A DNA stretch of 34,780 bases from Halieaceae bacterium (GTDB taxonomy: Bacteria > Pseudomonadota > Gammaproteobacteria > Pseudomonadales > Halieaceae), in the NCBI GenBank assembly GCA_018657645.1, contig JABHWT010000125.1, positions 1-34,780 on the forward strand, written 5' to 3'. Below, one piece after another: positions 6,932 to 14,710 of this stretch (position 1 is its first letter; each line of letters begins with the position of its first letter). A program made the position numbers and the translations under genes. The notes beneath the pieces are model-generated. The model was not told where the DNA came from. It made no database searches and worked only from the letters and a program-made list of their open reading frames with translations.

Positions 6932-8971
6932 GTGACCACTAGGGCTGGGTCCATTATATTTCTTGCTTCATTTGCACTTGCAGTCTCTGCCGTCGGCCAG
7001 CAACCGCAAGGTGGACCCGAGAGCGGTGATCTGTTCGCCTTGAGCCTGGATGAGCTCATGAACGTGGCGATCACGGCGACACTGTCGAAGCAGCCCGTGC
7101 AGAAGACCCCTGCGAGCATCACCGTCGTGAGTGGCGAGACGATTCGAAGCCGCGGTTATACGACGATCAAACAGGTGATGAGGGATGTACGCGGCTTCAA
7201 TGACCTCGCGGACTCGAACGAGGACACCGCTGGAGTGCGTGGTGTCTTCACCAGTACAAATAATAAGTACCTGGTGATGATCAATAGCCACCGCATGAAC
7301 GACCTGACACTTGGCCGCTACGACCTCGACGCTTTGATAGGTATGGGGGCCGTCGAACGGATCGAATTCCTGCGTGGTGCGGCATCGTCGATCTACGGGG
7401 CGGGGGCATTGGTAGGGGCGATCAATGTAATCACTCGCAAGGACTACGAAGGTGCCGAGCTTTCCTATCGCATCGGAGAGAACAACTACCACAAGCTGGA
7501 GTTCTCGCGTGGTTTCAGACTTGATGACGCACATGTATTGATAAATTTGGTTTACCTCGATGCAGATGGCGAGGATATTTGGCAGCCTGCGCGCCTGGAT
7601 CACTCGAAGAACCAGGAAGGTTACGTCAACGTGGGACGACATCCAAACAACTGGGCCTTCAATGTAGTTGCTACCAGCGAAAAATCGGTGCTCACTGCCA
7701 GGGCCGAGCATAGGCAGCGGGGTACACCCCGTTTGCCGGGTGGAACACCGGGATTCTTCGACTACGAGGCCGAGCCAATCAAAGCCAGGTGGGAGGACAC
7801 GCGTTTCTTTCTCGACTATAAGCGCACTATTGATCTTGGTAGTAATTCTTCGTTGGTTATTATCCCTAGCTTCCACTACTCGGACATGGACAATACGAGC
7901 TTCTTACTGGAGTCTGCGGAAGTGGTGGAGCCGCACGGCAAGATGGTCGGTGAGACAGCGACAGAGAATCGCTTTCAACTGAAGATGATTTATCGCAAGG
8001 AACTCTCGGACGCACTGAATTTAACCGCGGGCACCGACCACCTGTATACCAAGTTCTCTGACGGCAAGACCTACGCAGCGGGCCTCACACCGGGGCAGCC
8101 GTGGACTGTTGGTCCCGAGGGCTCCTTCTTTCCCGACGATGAGTGGCTCATGGGAGGGTACTACGTGCAGGCTATATGGCAGGCGTCCAGCACTCTGGAG
8201 GCGACCGTGAACGTGCGCTACGACACGTTCCAGAGTCAGGCAGACTCACGAGTCACCAGCAAGGCTGCGGTGGTCTACTCGCCAGGTCAGAAATTCGTAT
8301 CGAAGCTTATCTATGCGGAGTCTTACATGTCTCCAATGTGGCAGCACAAGCACTCCGGCAACCCGAGCTTCAGCGCCAATCCCAACCTGGATTCGGAGAC
8401 ATTCCAGGGCTTCAACTGGATTACGCACTACAATCCAGGAGAAGGTAAAGTGTTCACCCTGGACTTATTCAGAAACGAGGTGAAGGATCTGATCAATTCG
8501 ACAGCCACCTCCTACGCCAACAGCGGGAACATCACGGTGTGGGGCCTGGAGGTCGCGTACGATGCACTCGTTTCCGAGCGACTCAAGTATGGCGCATCGC
8601 TTAGCTACGTCGATCCCGAGATGGGTGAGTCGTCGAGCGGCCTCGTTGCGAGCGGCAAGATCAAGTCGATCTCTCCGCTCACCGCGCGTTACTACCTGAG
8701 CTACCGACCGACCGATGGTCATCAGGTTCAACTAATAGGGCGGTGGGGTGATCGAGCGGTAATGAATGACAATGCGTTCGACAATTCACTGGTCAGCGTC
8801 GATGCGCACCACGCTCTGGACTTGCGCTATAACTACCAAGCAGCATCGAAGCTTTACTTCAGCGTGTTCGTGGACAACGTGTTTGACGAAGCATACGAGA
8901 TTGGCGGCTCTAAGCGACCAATGCCGCAGCCAGGTCGACTGTGGGGTCTGCGAATGTCGTGGCGATTCTAG
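6932..8971 (+). CDS. TonB-dependent outer-membrane receptor
   Basis: The start is taken as GTG at 6932, just after AGGAGG, which gives 679 residues with a normal signal peptide (about 1-24, ending AVSAVGQQ); an upstream GTG at 6884 would bury the signal. The plug domain follows: LSLDELMNV, then a TPASITVVSGETI strand, VMRDVRGFN, and the VERIEFLRGAASSIYGAGALVGAINVITR block that is diagnostic of TonB receptors. The remainder alternates aromatic-rich strands of a 22-strand barrel and ends with the expected terminal Phe (MSWRF). It imports a scarce ligand (siderophore, vitamin, glycan or similar), which cannot be named from sequence. No TonB, ABC or ligand-processing gene is adjacent apart from the divergent deacylase. 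Codon choice is richer in G/C-ending codons than neighbours. Confidence 0.9.
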   Translation: MTTRAGSIIFLASFALAVSAVGQQPQGGPESGDLFALSLDELMNVAITATLSKQPVQKTPASITVVSGETIRSRGYTTIKQVMRDVRGFNDLADSNEDTAGVRGVFTSTNNKYLVMINSHRMNDLTLGRYDLDALIGMGAVERIEFLRGAASSIYGAGALVGAINVITRKDYEGAELSYRIGENNYHKLEFSRGFRLDDAHVLINLVYLDADGEDIWQPARLDHSKNQEGYVNVGRHPNNWAFNVVATSEKSVLTARAEHRQRGTPRLPGGTPGFFDYEAEPIKARWEDTRFFLDYKRTIDLGSNSSLVIIPSFHYSDMDNTSFLLESAEVVEPHGKMVGETATENRFQLKMIYRKELSDALNLTAGTDHLYTKFSDGKTYAAGLTPGQPWTVGPEGSFFPDDEWLMGGYYVQAIWQASSTLEATVNVRYDTFQSQADSRVTSKAAVVYSPGQKFVSKLIYAESYMSPMWQHKHSGNPSFSANPNLDSETFQGFNWITHYNPGEGKVFTLDLFRNEVKDLINSTATSYANSGNITVWGLEVAYDALVSERLKYGASLSYVDPEMGESSSGLVASGKIKSISPLTARYYLSYRPTDGHQVQLIGRWGDRAVMNDNAFDNSLVSVDAHHALDLRYNYQAASKLYFSVFVDNVFDEAYEIGGSKRPMPQPGRLWGLRMSWRF

Positions 8972-9063
8972 CGAGCCCGACACGCTTTTTGCTCCTTCAA
9001 TGATCATGCCTGGGTATACAATTTGTGTAACCTGGGCACTTTATTTATTCTTGCTTTTCAGTA

Positions 9064-9897
9064 TCAGTACTCTCTGCCGGGATGTACTGCAAGAAGCTGC
9101 CTGTTTCCATCCACGTCATCCGACTTGATCCAGGAGCATCGATAGCCAATCGCTTCAAGAGTGGTACAAATGCTTAACGCTTCAGGATTGTCTCGGAGGT
9201 GCAGTTCGCAAATGATAACGGGCTTTGCTTTGTTCAAAATGTTGGTCATGCCAGCAACAACCTCGGTCTCGGCACCCTCGACATCGACCTTTACCAGATC
9301 CGGCAAGCGCGCCTGCAAGCCGTCAAAAAAATCATCTAATCGGGTGGTACGCACTGACGTACCTGAAGCATTGCCGTCTGATGCAAGCTTTGACGTGTAC
9401 ACTCCGCCGTCTTTTATAAGAATAGCATTACCCGTTTTTGAACTAACGGCGCACTGAACCAGCTGAACTGAAAAGTCGGGGTTGGCAGTAATGCTATCTT
9501 CAATGCACGCTATGTTGCGCTCATCGGGCTCAAAGGCAAATACCGCTCCTTTTGCTCCAACCTGTTTTGCCATGAGAAAACTCATGACGCCCGCATTTGC
9601 ACCCACATCACATGTTGTCATTCCCGGTGAAAGATACTTCACTATTGCGGCTTGCACTCCAGGCTCGTAGTCTTCAAGGTGAGAAAAATCCGCTTTCATG
9701 GATCCGTGATAGAGGGGATTAAAACTTAAGGTATAGCTATTATCAGCAGCACTTATTTCAAAACGCTGATCTTTCGACAGTGATCTAAAAAAGCCTTCAA
9801 TAAGCGGATTTTCGGCGATGGCGTGACGAGCAGGCGCTGGAATACAATGAGCAATCTGGTATGCACTCTGCAGCGCTAATTTTCTTAGATTTATCAT
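9064..9897 (-). CDS. FkbM-family S-adenosylmethionine-dependent methyltransferase
   Basis: This 277-residue protein has the class I methyltransferase fold of the FkbM family. Seen features are the SAM motif TCDVGANAGVMSF, the acidic strand-2 end VFAFEPDERNIACIEDSI, a TTRLDDFF segment and the strand LVKVDVEGAE, which is the family signature (DVEG). The N-terminal 80 residues are variable, as usual. FkbM proteins O-methylate sugars or small molecules, often in cell-surface polysaccharide or secondary-metabolite clusters. Here the gene stands alone between the TonB receptor and a GST-like gene, so the acceptor is unknown. Confidence 0.87.
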   Translation of the reverse strand: MINLRKLALQSAYQIAHCIPAPARHAIAENPLIEGFFRSLSKDQRFEISAADNSYTLSFNPLYHGSMKADFSHLEDYEPGVQAAIVKYLSPGMTTCDVGANAGVMSFLMAKQVGAKGAVFAFEPDERNIACIEDSITANPDFSVQLVQCAVSSKTGNAILIKDGGVYTSKLASDGNASGTSVRTTRLDDFFDGLQARLPDLVKVDVEGAETEVVAGMTNILNKAKPVIICELHLRDNPEALSICTTLEAIGYRCSWIKSDDVDGNRQLLAVHPGREY

Positions 9898-10130
9898 GCA
9901 TCTTCATAGTATGTCTGCGGTTAGGCATTATGCCACGTTAACCAGCTTTAGTGAGAAAGGAATTCCCGCCCGCTGCGAAACGGATCGACCAGGCATTCAC
10001 CAAAAGTAGCTTCTTGGGTAGATGCGTTCGCTGAATGGCGAAAGGGCTGCCCTCAGCAACTGGGTCTTGCCTCATTGAAGACATTGCCAATATTGCATAC
10101 ACTGGCCTTTTCTGACTATTGGCATTTACT

Positions 10131-11267
10131 ATGTCTAAATATACCCTGTACGGTTCTTATGCCTCCTATTACACCGCCAAGTCTCGCAGCTATCTGCGCA
10201 AAAAGGGAATCCCCTTTGAGGAGCGTATTCCGGCACACCCACGGTTTCGTGAATATGTGAGGCCCACCAGTGGCAAGCACCATATTCCACAAATTGAGGC
10301 ACCTGATGGAACGGTAGTACAGGACAGTACTGCCATCTTTAACTTTCTGGAGGAGCGTTTTCCCGAGCCTGCCGCTCGCCCACCGGGCATTCGTCAACAG
10401 TGGGCGTGTCGCATTCTGGAGGCAGTGATCGACCCCGCCTTACTCAATATGGCGTGGCATTTCCGCTGGAATTTCATGGAGACTAATTACGGCTTCGTCG
10501 GGCGTGAATTTGGTCGCTCCTTTAAGCCGCGCGGCAGTGATGCCGAGGTTGATAACTATGGCCAGGTCATTGCCGATCGCATGTCGGGTTACAGGCAGAG
10601 CATGGGTATCACCGAGCGCCACTTCCCGGCGCTGGTCCAATTATATGATGATGTGTTGGATATTCTCGAGGCACACGTTACTACCCGGCCCTATTTGTTT
10701 GGCGGATTGCCAAGTATTGCCGATCACGCCCTAATGGGCCCTTTATTTGGCCATCTCGCACGAGACCCGGAGCCGGCGATGCGGATGAAAAAAAGAGCAC
10801 CTCGTGTATTTCGCTGGACCGAGCATATGAACACCCCTGAAATCATCTGGCCTGAGCTATATGATGAACCGCCACAATATCTTGCCAACGATGAAATTCC
10901 CGAATCGACTTTGGCACTGTTGCAACTGCTGGTGAGCGAGGCACAACAGCGGCTTCGACTGACCGCAGAAGGGTTTGCAAACTGGGTGCGGGACACTCCG
11001 GATCACTCTGCCAACACACCCATCGCGAAGGGGGAAGCTCATTTTGGACAGGCATTGCTCGATTTTCGAGGTGAGCCGCTACGGACCACACTGAATGCCC
11101 ACTTTCTGTGGGTATGGCAAGGCACTCAGGATTGGCTCGACAACCTGCATGGCGACGACCGCGCAAGCTGCGACACATTGTTGCGTGAAATAGGTGGTGA
11201 TCAACTTGTCGCCATGCCCCGTCCGCGGCGGTTGTGTCGAATAAACAATGCACTGTGCGTGTCATAA
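10131..11267 (+). CDS. Glutathione S-transferase family protein, long form
   Basis: The ATG at 10131 is preferred over an in-frame TTG at 10119 because the thioredoxin-like domain starts directly with SKYTLYGSYASYYTAKSRSYL. The protein has 378 residues. Residues 1-80 form a GST_N domain with the cis-Pro segment KHHIPQIEAPDG and the glutathione-contacting QDSTAIFNFLEERF. A helical GST_C domain follows (about 100-250, with RPYLFGGLPSIADHALMGPLFGHLARDP). A further C-terminal stretch of about 120 residues makes it longer than canonical GSTs (about 200-230) and has no domain I recognise. It is probably a cytoplasmic conjugating or reducing enzyme of unknown substrate. It converges on the SDR gene across a REP-bearing gap. 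Confidence 0.83.
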   Translation: MSKYTLYGSYASYYTAKSRSYLRKKGIPFEERIPAHPRFREYVRPTSGKHHIPQIEAPDGTVVQDSTAIFNFLEERFPEPAARPPGIRQQWACRILEAVIDPALLNMAWHFRWNFMETNYGFVGREFGRSFKPRGSDAEVDNYGQVIADRMSGYRQSMGITERHFPALVQLYDDVLDILEAHVTTRPYLFGGLPSIADHALMGPLFGHLARDPEPAMRMKKRAPRVFRWTEHMNTPEIIWPELYDEPPQYLANDEIPESTLALLQLLVSEAQQRLRLTAEGFANWVRDTPDHSANTPIAKGEAHFGQALLDFRGEPLRTTLNAHFLWVWQGTQDWLDNLHGDDRASCDTLLREIGGDQLVAMPRPRRLCRINNALCVS

Positions 11268-11365
11268 AGGTCCGACCCTGGTCGAATGAATCACTGACAA
11301 ACGACGAAATCGGTGTCGACTCAGGGGGTGGCCTGCATGAACTGCTGTATCAGCGGCACCACGGG

Positions 11366-11384
11366 CAAGGGGTCAGACTCCTTG
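11366..11384. repeat. REP-like palindromic repeat, copy A
   Basis: The 19-base element CAAGGGGTCAGACTCCTTG is an imperfect palindrome (CAAGG...CCTTG arms around GTC-A-GAC). The identical 19-mer recurs at 34027-34045, and variants lie at 12292-12310 and 12402-12417. This copy sits between the convergent ends of the GST-like and SDR genes, the classic location of REP elements, and could form a hairpin in either transcript. Confidence 0.8.
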
Positions 11385-11430
11385 TCCCCATACTAAACAC
11401 AGGGGCCGAACCCGGCCAATGAGTCGATGT

Positions 11431-12225
11431 CTATTCAACAGGGTCCATTCCCCAGGGGACTCCGTTGATATGGCCTCCACCGTCTGCAAACAGGGTATTG
11501 CCTGTTACATAGGCCGACAGGTCGGAAGCAAGAAACAGTGCAACACCCCCTATATCCTGCTCCGGATCACCTAGGCGCCCCATGGGATTATTCTTCACGA
11601 CTTCATCTGCCATCTGCGGCATAAATTCTGCCAGCGCATGAAAGGGGGTCGTTGCAGCTCCGGGACAAATAATGTTAGCGGTAATACCATAGGCTGCCCA
11701 TTCCACTGCTGCCGTCCGGGTAAAAGCACGAACAGCCTCCTTGGTACTGTTGTAATCTGCTGTATATTTGTGGGCGTTTACCCCATTGAGAGAACAAATA
11801 TTGATAATTCGGCCCCTTTGATTTTTCTTCATTGCAGGGAACGCTACCTGCATCGCCCTCACCACTGCATGAAACCCAGCGGTCATGGAATGCTCAAAAC
11901 GATCCCCCGACAGTTTTTCAATTCGAGTAGGCATACCATGCATTGTTGGATAAGCGTTGTTTACCAGGATATCCAGTTTGCCTTCGTTAACGATGGTTTG
12001 CTGTATGGCATGTTCCACGGTTGGCAGTTTAAGGATATCAGTCTCGATAAAAACGCCCCTGCCACCAAGTGCAGCCAACTCAGCAGCCGTTTCCCTTCCC
12101 GTTTCCTCATTATATTCTGCGACAACTACGGTCGCGCCTTCCCGGGCAAAAGCCCGCGCGATTCCTTTGCCAATCCCTGCGCCGGCACCGGTTATTAGCG
12201 CGACGCGATTTTGCAGCATTCCCAT
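11431..12225 (-). CDS. Short-chain dehydrogenase/reductase (classical SDR)
   Basis: This 264-residue NAD(P)-dependent oxidoreductase has the Rossmann motif TGAGAGIGKG (residues 12-21), the catalytic tetrad positions S145, Y158 and K162 in a YNSTK context, and the usual C-terminal GDPEQDIGGVALFLASD and VTGNTLFADGGG blocks of 3-oxoacyl reductase-like SDRs. The common NNAG segment reads NNAYP (89-93). The residue after the glycine-rich strand ends in AEYNEE (acidic), which favours NAD over NADP (inference). Substrate is unknown; alcohols, hydroxyacids or steroids are typical. A GGGAG motif lies upstream of the ATG; a second ATG two codons in is an alternative start. Confidence 0.9.
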   Translation of the reverse strand: MGMLQNRVALITGAGAGIGKGIARAFAREGATVVVAEYNEETGRETAAELAALGGRGVFIETDILKLPTVEHAIQQTIVNEGKLDILVNNAYPTMHGMPTRIEKLSGDRFEHSMTAGFHAVVRAMQVAFPAMKKNQRGRIINICSLNGVNAHKYTADYNSTKEAVRAFTRTAAVEWAAYGITANIICPGAATTPFHALAEFMPQMADEVVKNNPMGRLGDPEQDIGGVALFLASDLSAYVTGNTLFADGGGHINGVPWGMDPVE

Positions 12226-12291
12226 CTGGAGATTCTCCCATATGCTTAAGTCCAGGAGATATTAACGCTACCAGTTCAATCAATCCAGAAG

Positions 12292-12431
12292 CAAGGGGTC
12301 AGACACCTTGGTCTGCTACTGATTACAGCTTACCAACCCAAACCGAGGGCTCCACCGCTCGGCTTCTCAAACTGGCAATCCGTTCTTTACATGGGGTTCA
12401 TGGAGTCTGACCCCTTGCATGACCCCTTGCA
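12292..12431. repeat. REPIN-like pair: two inverted REP copies around a 90-base spacer
   Basis: A variant copy CAAGGGGTCAGACACCTTG (12292-12310) faces an inverted copy GGAGTCTGACCCCTTG (12402-12417). The inverted copy runs into a 12-base tandem duplication of TGACCCCTTGCA (12408-12419 and 12420-12431). The spacer contains its own stem with CCGAG/CTCGG arms. Inverted REP doublets of this size are the mobile form (REPIN/BIME) known in gammaproteobacteria and are mobilised in trans by RAYT transposases; no RAYT gene is in the window. The pair lies between the SDR start and the end of the next minus-strand gene. Confidence 0.7.
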
Positions 12432-12486
12432 TTGGGCGCACGTTACCTCTACCCACTCCTCAAATGCTCGATCCCCGAGGAAGCAA

Positions 12487-13149
12487 TTAGCCTCCTTGTC
12501 CCCTCCGCAGTGCGGTCAAACCAACGACACCCAGCAAAGCGCACAGAAGGGCTAGACCGAATAGACCAGAGGTCGGAGCCGGAACCGGAGGTGCAGGTGG
12601 CGGAGTGAACGTCAGTGAGACGTTGTCGTACAAGCAGGCATCGTTAGCTTGAAGGTCACTCTGCTTACTGAGCATCGGCCGAATACCAGAAAAATTACCA
12701 CTATTTAGGTCAGATGGAGTGACCTCGGTGATGAGTTCAAGTGATTGCCAGCTGTTGGGGATAGATATTGAAGGGGCACCGGCTACGACAATGGGTGTCG
12801 CATTCCCTGAGCAATTTGGCTCTTGATAGCGGAAGAGGTTGATACTACATTCGAGGAAATCCCCTGACGTTTGCATATAGGCATCCGAGCGTAAGGTGTA
12901 ATTGCCGGCCTGTGTCTGCCAGCACTCCTGTGTCGTAGCCTGTTGGTCAAAATCGGGGAAACTCAAGGCCCCGGGTGGCTGACCTTGTCCAGCTTCCCAG
13001 CTGATTGTGCCTGGGCCAGTGCCGTCGGTTGTCCATCCGTCGATGTCGGTATCGAAGGTAGGATTTGTGAGCAGTTCCTGACTTAAAGCCGGAACTGCCC
13101 AGGGTGATAGGGTCAAGAGAAGTGTTACAGTGATCAATCGTATGTTCAT
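12487..13149 (-). CDS. Exported protein with C-terminal membrane-anchor/sorting-type tail
   Basis: This 220-residue protein has a signal peptide (about 1-24, ending PALSQ) followed by an NPTFDTDIDGWTTDG motif, which resembles the opening of carbohydrate-binding-like beta-sandwich domains. Cysteines near 76, 102 and 114 could form disulfides. The end is Pro-rich linker, then PAPTSG, a roughly 19-residue hydrophobic helix (about 196-214) and RR, the tripartite plan of PEP-CTERM/IPTL-CTERM sorting tails, although the exact signature differs. The protein is therefore probably exported, temporarily anchored, and possibly processed by an exosortase-like or related enzyme. No sortase gene is seen here. 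Function is unknown. There is no clear ribosome binding site before the ATG. Confidence 0.6.
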   Translation of the reverse strand: MNIRLITVTLLLTLSPWAVPALSQELLTNPTFDTDIDGWTTDGTGPGTISWEAGQGQPPGALSFPDFDQQATTQECWQTQAGNYTLRSDAYMQTSGDFLECSINLFRYQEPNCSGNATPIVVAGAPSISIPNSWQSLELITEVTPSDLNSGNFSGIRPMLSKQSDLQANDACLYDNVSLTFTPPPAPPVPAPTSGLFGLALLCALLGVVGLTALRRGQGG

Positions 13150-13168
13150 TTTGCAATAGATCGGTATT

Positions 13169-13588
13169 TTATCCTGACGGCATGCGAGGAAACTGACTCA
13201 CTCCAGCGATGGGTTTCTGCCAAGAAACGCGGGAGTCGCAGAAGATTTCAATAGCCGGTACAATTTTGGAAAAGTCGTTGGAAGTCGCAATACGAACCGA
13301 TATGAAGGCGCCTTCATCATCCAGATTCTCTGGCAAGGAACACAAGTGCGTTCCGCATTTTGAACAAAAAGCCATACGTCTCACAGAACCGGAATCTGAG
13401 ACCTTTTCAAAGAAAGTTGGCTGACCTTTAGTAAACTGAAAGTTCAAGGGTGATACTGCAGCGATTGTTCGGAAGGCCGATCCACCAAATATCTGGCAAT
13501 CACGACAGTGACATATACCAACTAGGCTGGGTTCGATATTGGATTTGTATTCGATAGCGTTACAGTAACAACTGCCTGTTGTCTTCAT
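13169..13588 (-). CDS. GFA family (glutathione-dependent formaldehyde-activating enzyme-like) zinc protein
   Basis: The 139-residue protein carries the CENP-V/GFA cysteine pattern: C7-x-C9 in GSCYCNAIEY, C26-x-C28-x2-C31 in CHCRDCQ, and C75-x2-C78 in FCSKCGTHL. These bind two zinc ions in family structures. The founding member Gfa was proposed to speed formation of S-hydroxymethylglutathione, but most paralogues, probably including this one, have unproven roles. It is cytoplasmic. It lies downstream of the GST-like gene at 13736 in the same orientation (147-base gap), consistent with but not proof of co-transcription. Confidence 0.87.
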   Translation of the reverse strand: MKTTGSCYCNAIEYKSNIEPSLVGICHCRDCQIFGGSAFRTIAAVSPLNFQFTKGQPTFFEKVSDSGSVRRMAFCSKCGTHLCSLPENLDDEGAFISVRIATSNDFSKIVPAIEIFCDSRVSWQKPIAGVSQFPRMPSG

Positions 13589-13735
13589 CTCGTCTTAATT
13601 CCGCTTTAACAAAGGGGGATAAATGCCACCTTTTCAATTAATCTAGCATACACAATTAGCCGCAGACAACCACTTACTGCGGTCTAGCAGCGTTGCATCA
13701 CTAGCATATTCGAACAACACAAATTTGTCGCATAC

Positions 13736-14659
13736 TTATTGTGCTGTCATACCATAACCTTCTCGGGGGAAATGTACATGGACTGTACCAAAATCTATAG
13801 TCGCTCTCGCTAGGATAATGCGCTCATCCGTTACTGCCGCCAATTCACCTTGAACCGGCACAACACCATAGTCTAATGGTGCCACTTGCACCGTGCTGCC
13901 AAGCTCAATTTCTTCAGTCCCGTCACTGGTTGGCAATGAACGTGGGTTGGCATCTCTAGCAGCGGCAAAAGCATCAGCCTGAGTAATGTTTTGTTGTTGT
14001 CCGTGGCCAATGTGTCCAATCTTATCAAACCATTGCTGCACCGCTGGGCCAGCATCTATTGCCCCACGCTTTACGCTTACATGCAGCCACAACGGATGAT
14101 AAGTCGCAAAATCTGCCACTGATGGCAGATCACCATTAATGTAGGTGTTCTCGCTCAGATGTTGCTCTAAATCGGATAGGAAGGACGTAAATATACTCGT
14201 CGCTTTGCTGGTCCCAGGCGTCCTACTGCTGCCGCCAGTCAATAATTTTGAACGATCTTTGATAAATCGGTAGGTACCAACAGGGCCAAACTTTAACAGC
14301 ATAGTGGTCAGTGCACGCCGCGGCGGTATAGCGCCAATGGCGGCAAAAAACACGTCTCCCTCGGCGCGTAGCATTAAGGATTTTGCGTGGCCAGTAATGC
14401 TAGAGGGGCTGATTGCCTTATTACCAGTGAGTCTAGATATTTCGTTGGCTATCAAACTGGAATCACAAAAAATGTCTGCGCCAATCTGGCCTACAGGAAT
14501 GCGACGATAGCCGCCCGAGAGGGGGTCGATGTTCGATCGAGGAGGCCAAACTGGTGAAATGAGTGAGTACCATGTTGAGTCCGTTAGGCCAAACATCAAA
14601 CGAATTTTTTCAGCGTAAGGTGAACTCTCGTAATGGTGCAGAATCATTGAATTGTTCAT
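13736..14659 (-). CDS. Glutathione S-transferase-like protein
   Basis: The 307-residue product begins with a thioredoxin-type GST_N domain: MILHHYESSPYAEKIRLMFG, a PVG segment at the cis-Pro position in YRRIPVGQIG, and FCDSSLIANEISRLTG matching the glutathione gamma-glutamyl contact. A helical C-terminal domain follows (VADFATYHPLWLHVSVKR). The last 60 residues (from about 250) form a beta-rich tail with QVAPLDYGVVPVQGELAAVTDE, which is not part of a normal GST. A second ATG four codons in is an alternative start. It follows the exported protein gene at 14711 by 51 bases and may share its transcript. Substrate is unknown. Confidence 0.82.
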   Translation of the reverse strand: MNNSMILHHYESSPYAEKIRLMFGLTDSTWYSLISPVWPPRSNIDPLSGGYRRIPVGQIGADIFCDSSLIANEISRLTGNKAISPSSITGHAKSLMLRAEGDVFFAAIGAIPPRRALTTMLLKFGPVGTYRFIKDRSKLLTGGSSRTPGTSKATSIFTSFLSDLEQHLSENTYINGDLPSVADFATYHPLWLHVSVKRGAIDAGPAVQQWFDKIGHIGHGQQQNITQADAFAAARDANPRSLPTSDGTEEIELGSTVQVAPLDYGVVPVQGELAAVTDERIILARATIDFGTVHVHFPREGYGMTAQ

Positions 14660-14710
14660 TTAAGTTATCTCTGTGTGATATAGCATGGCATAAGATGCAT
14701 AGTGCAGATA

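Noticed and set aside
6968-7876. Long minus-strand open frame (about 300 codons) inside the TonB receptor gene
   Set aside because: It is antisense to a clear receptor plug/barrel sequence and its translation resembles nothing; it is a by-product of G/C-rich codons.
8972-9000. GCG...CGC followed by TTTTT after the receptor stop as a terminator
   Set aside because: The stem is only three to four base pairs, too weak to call an intrinsic terminator.
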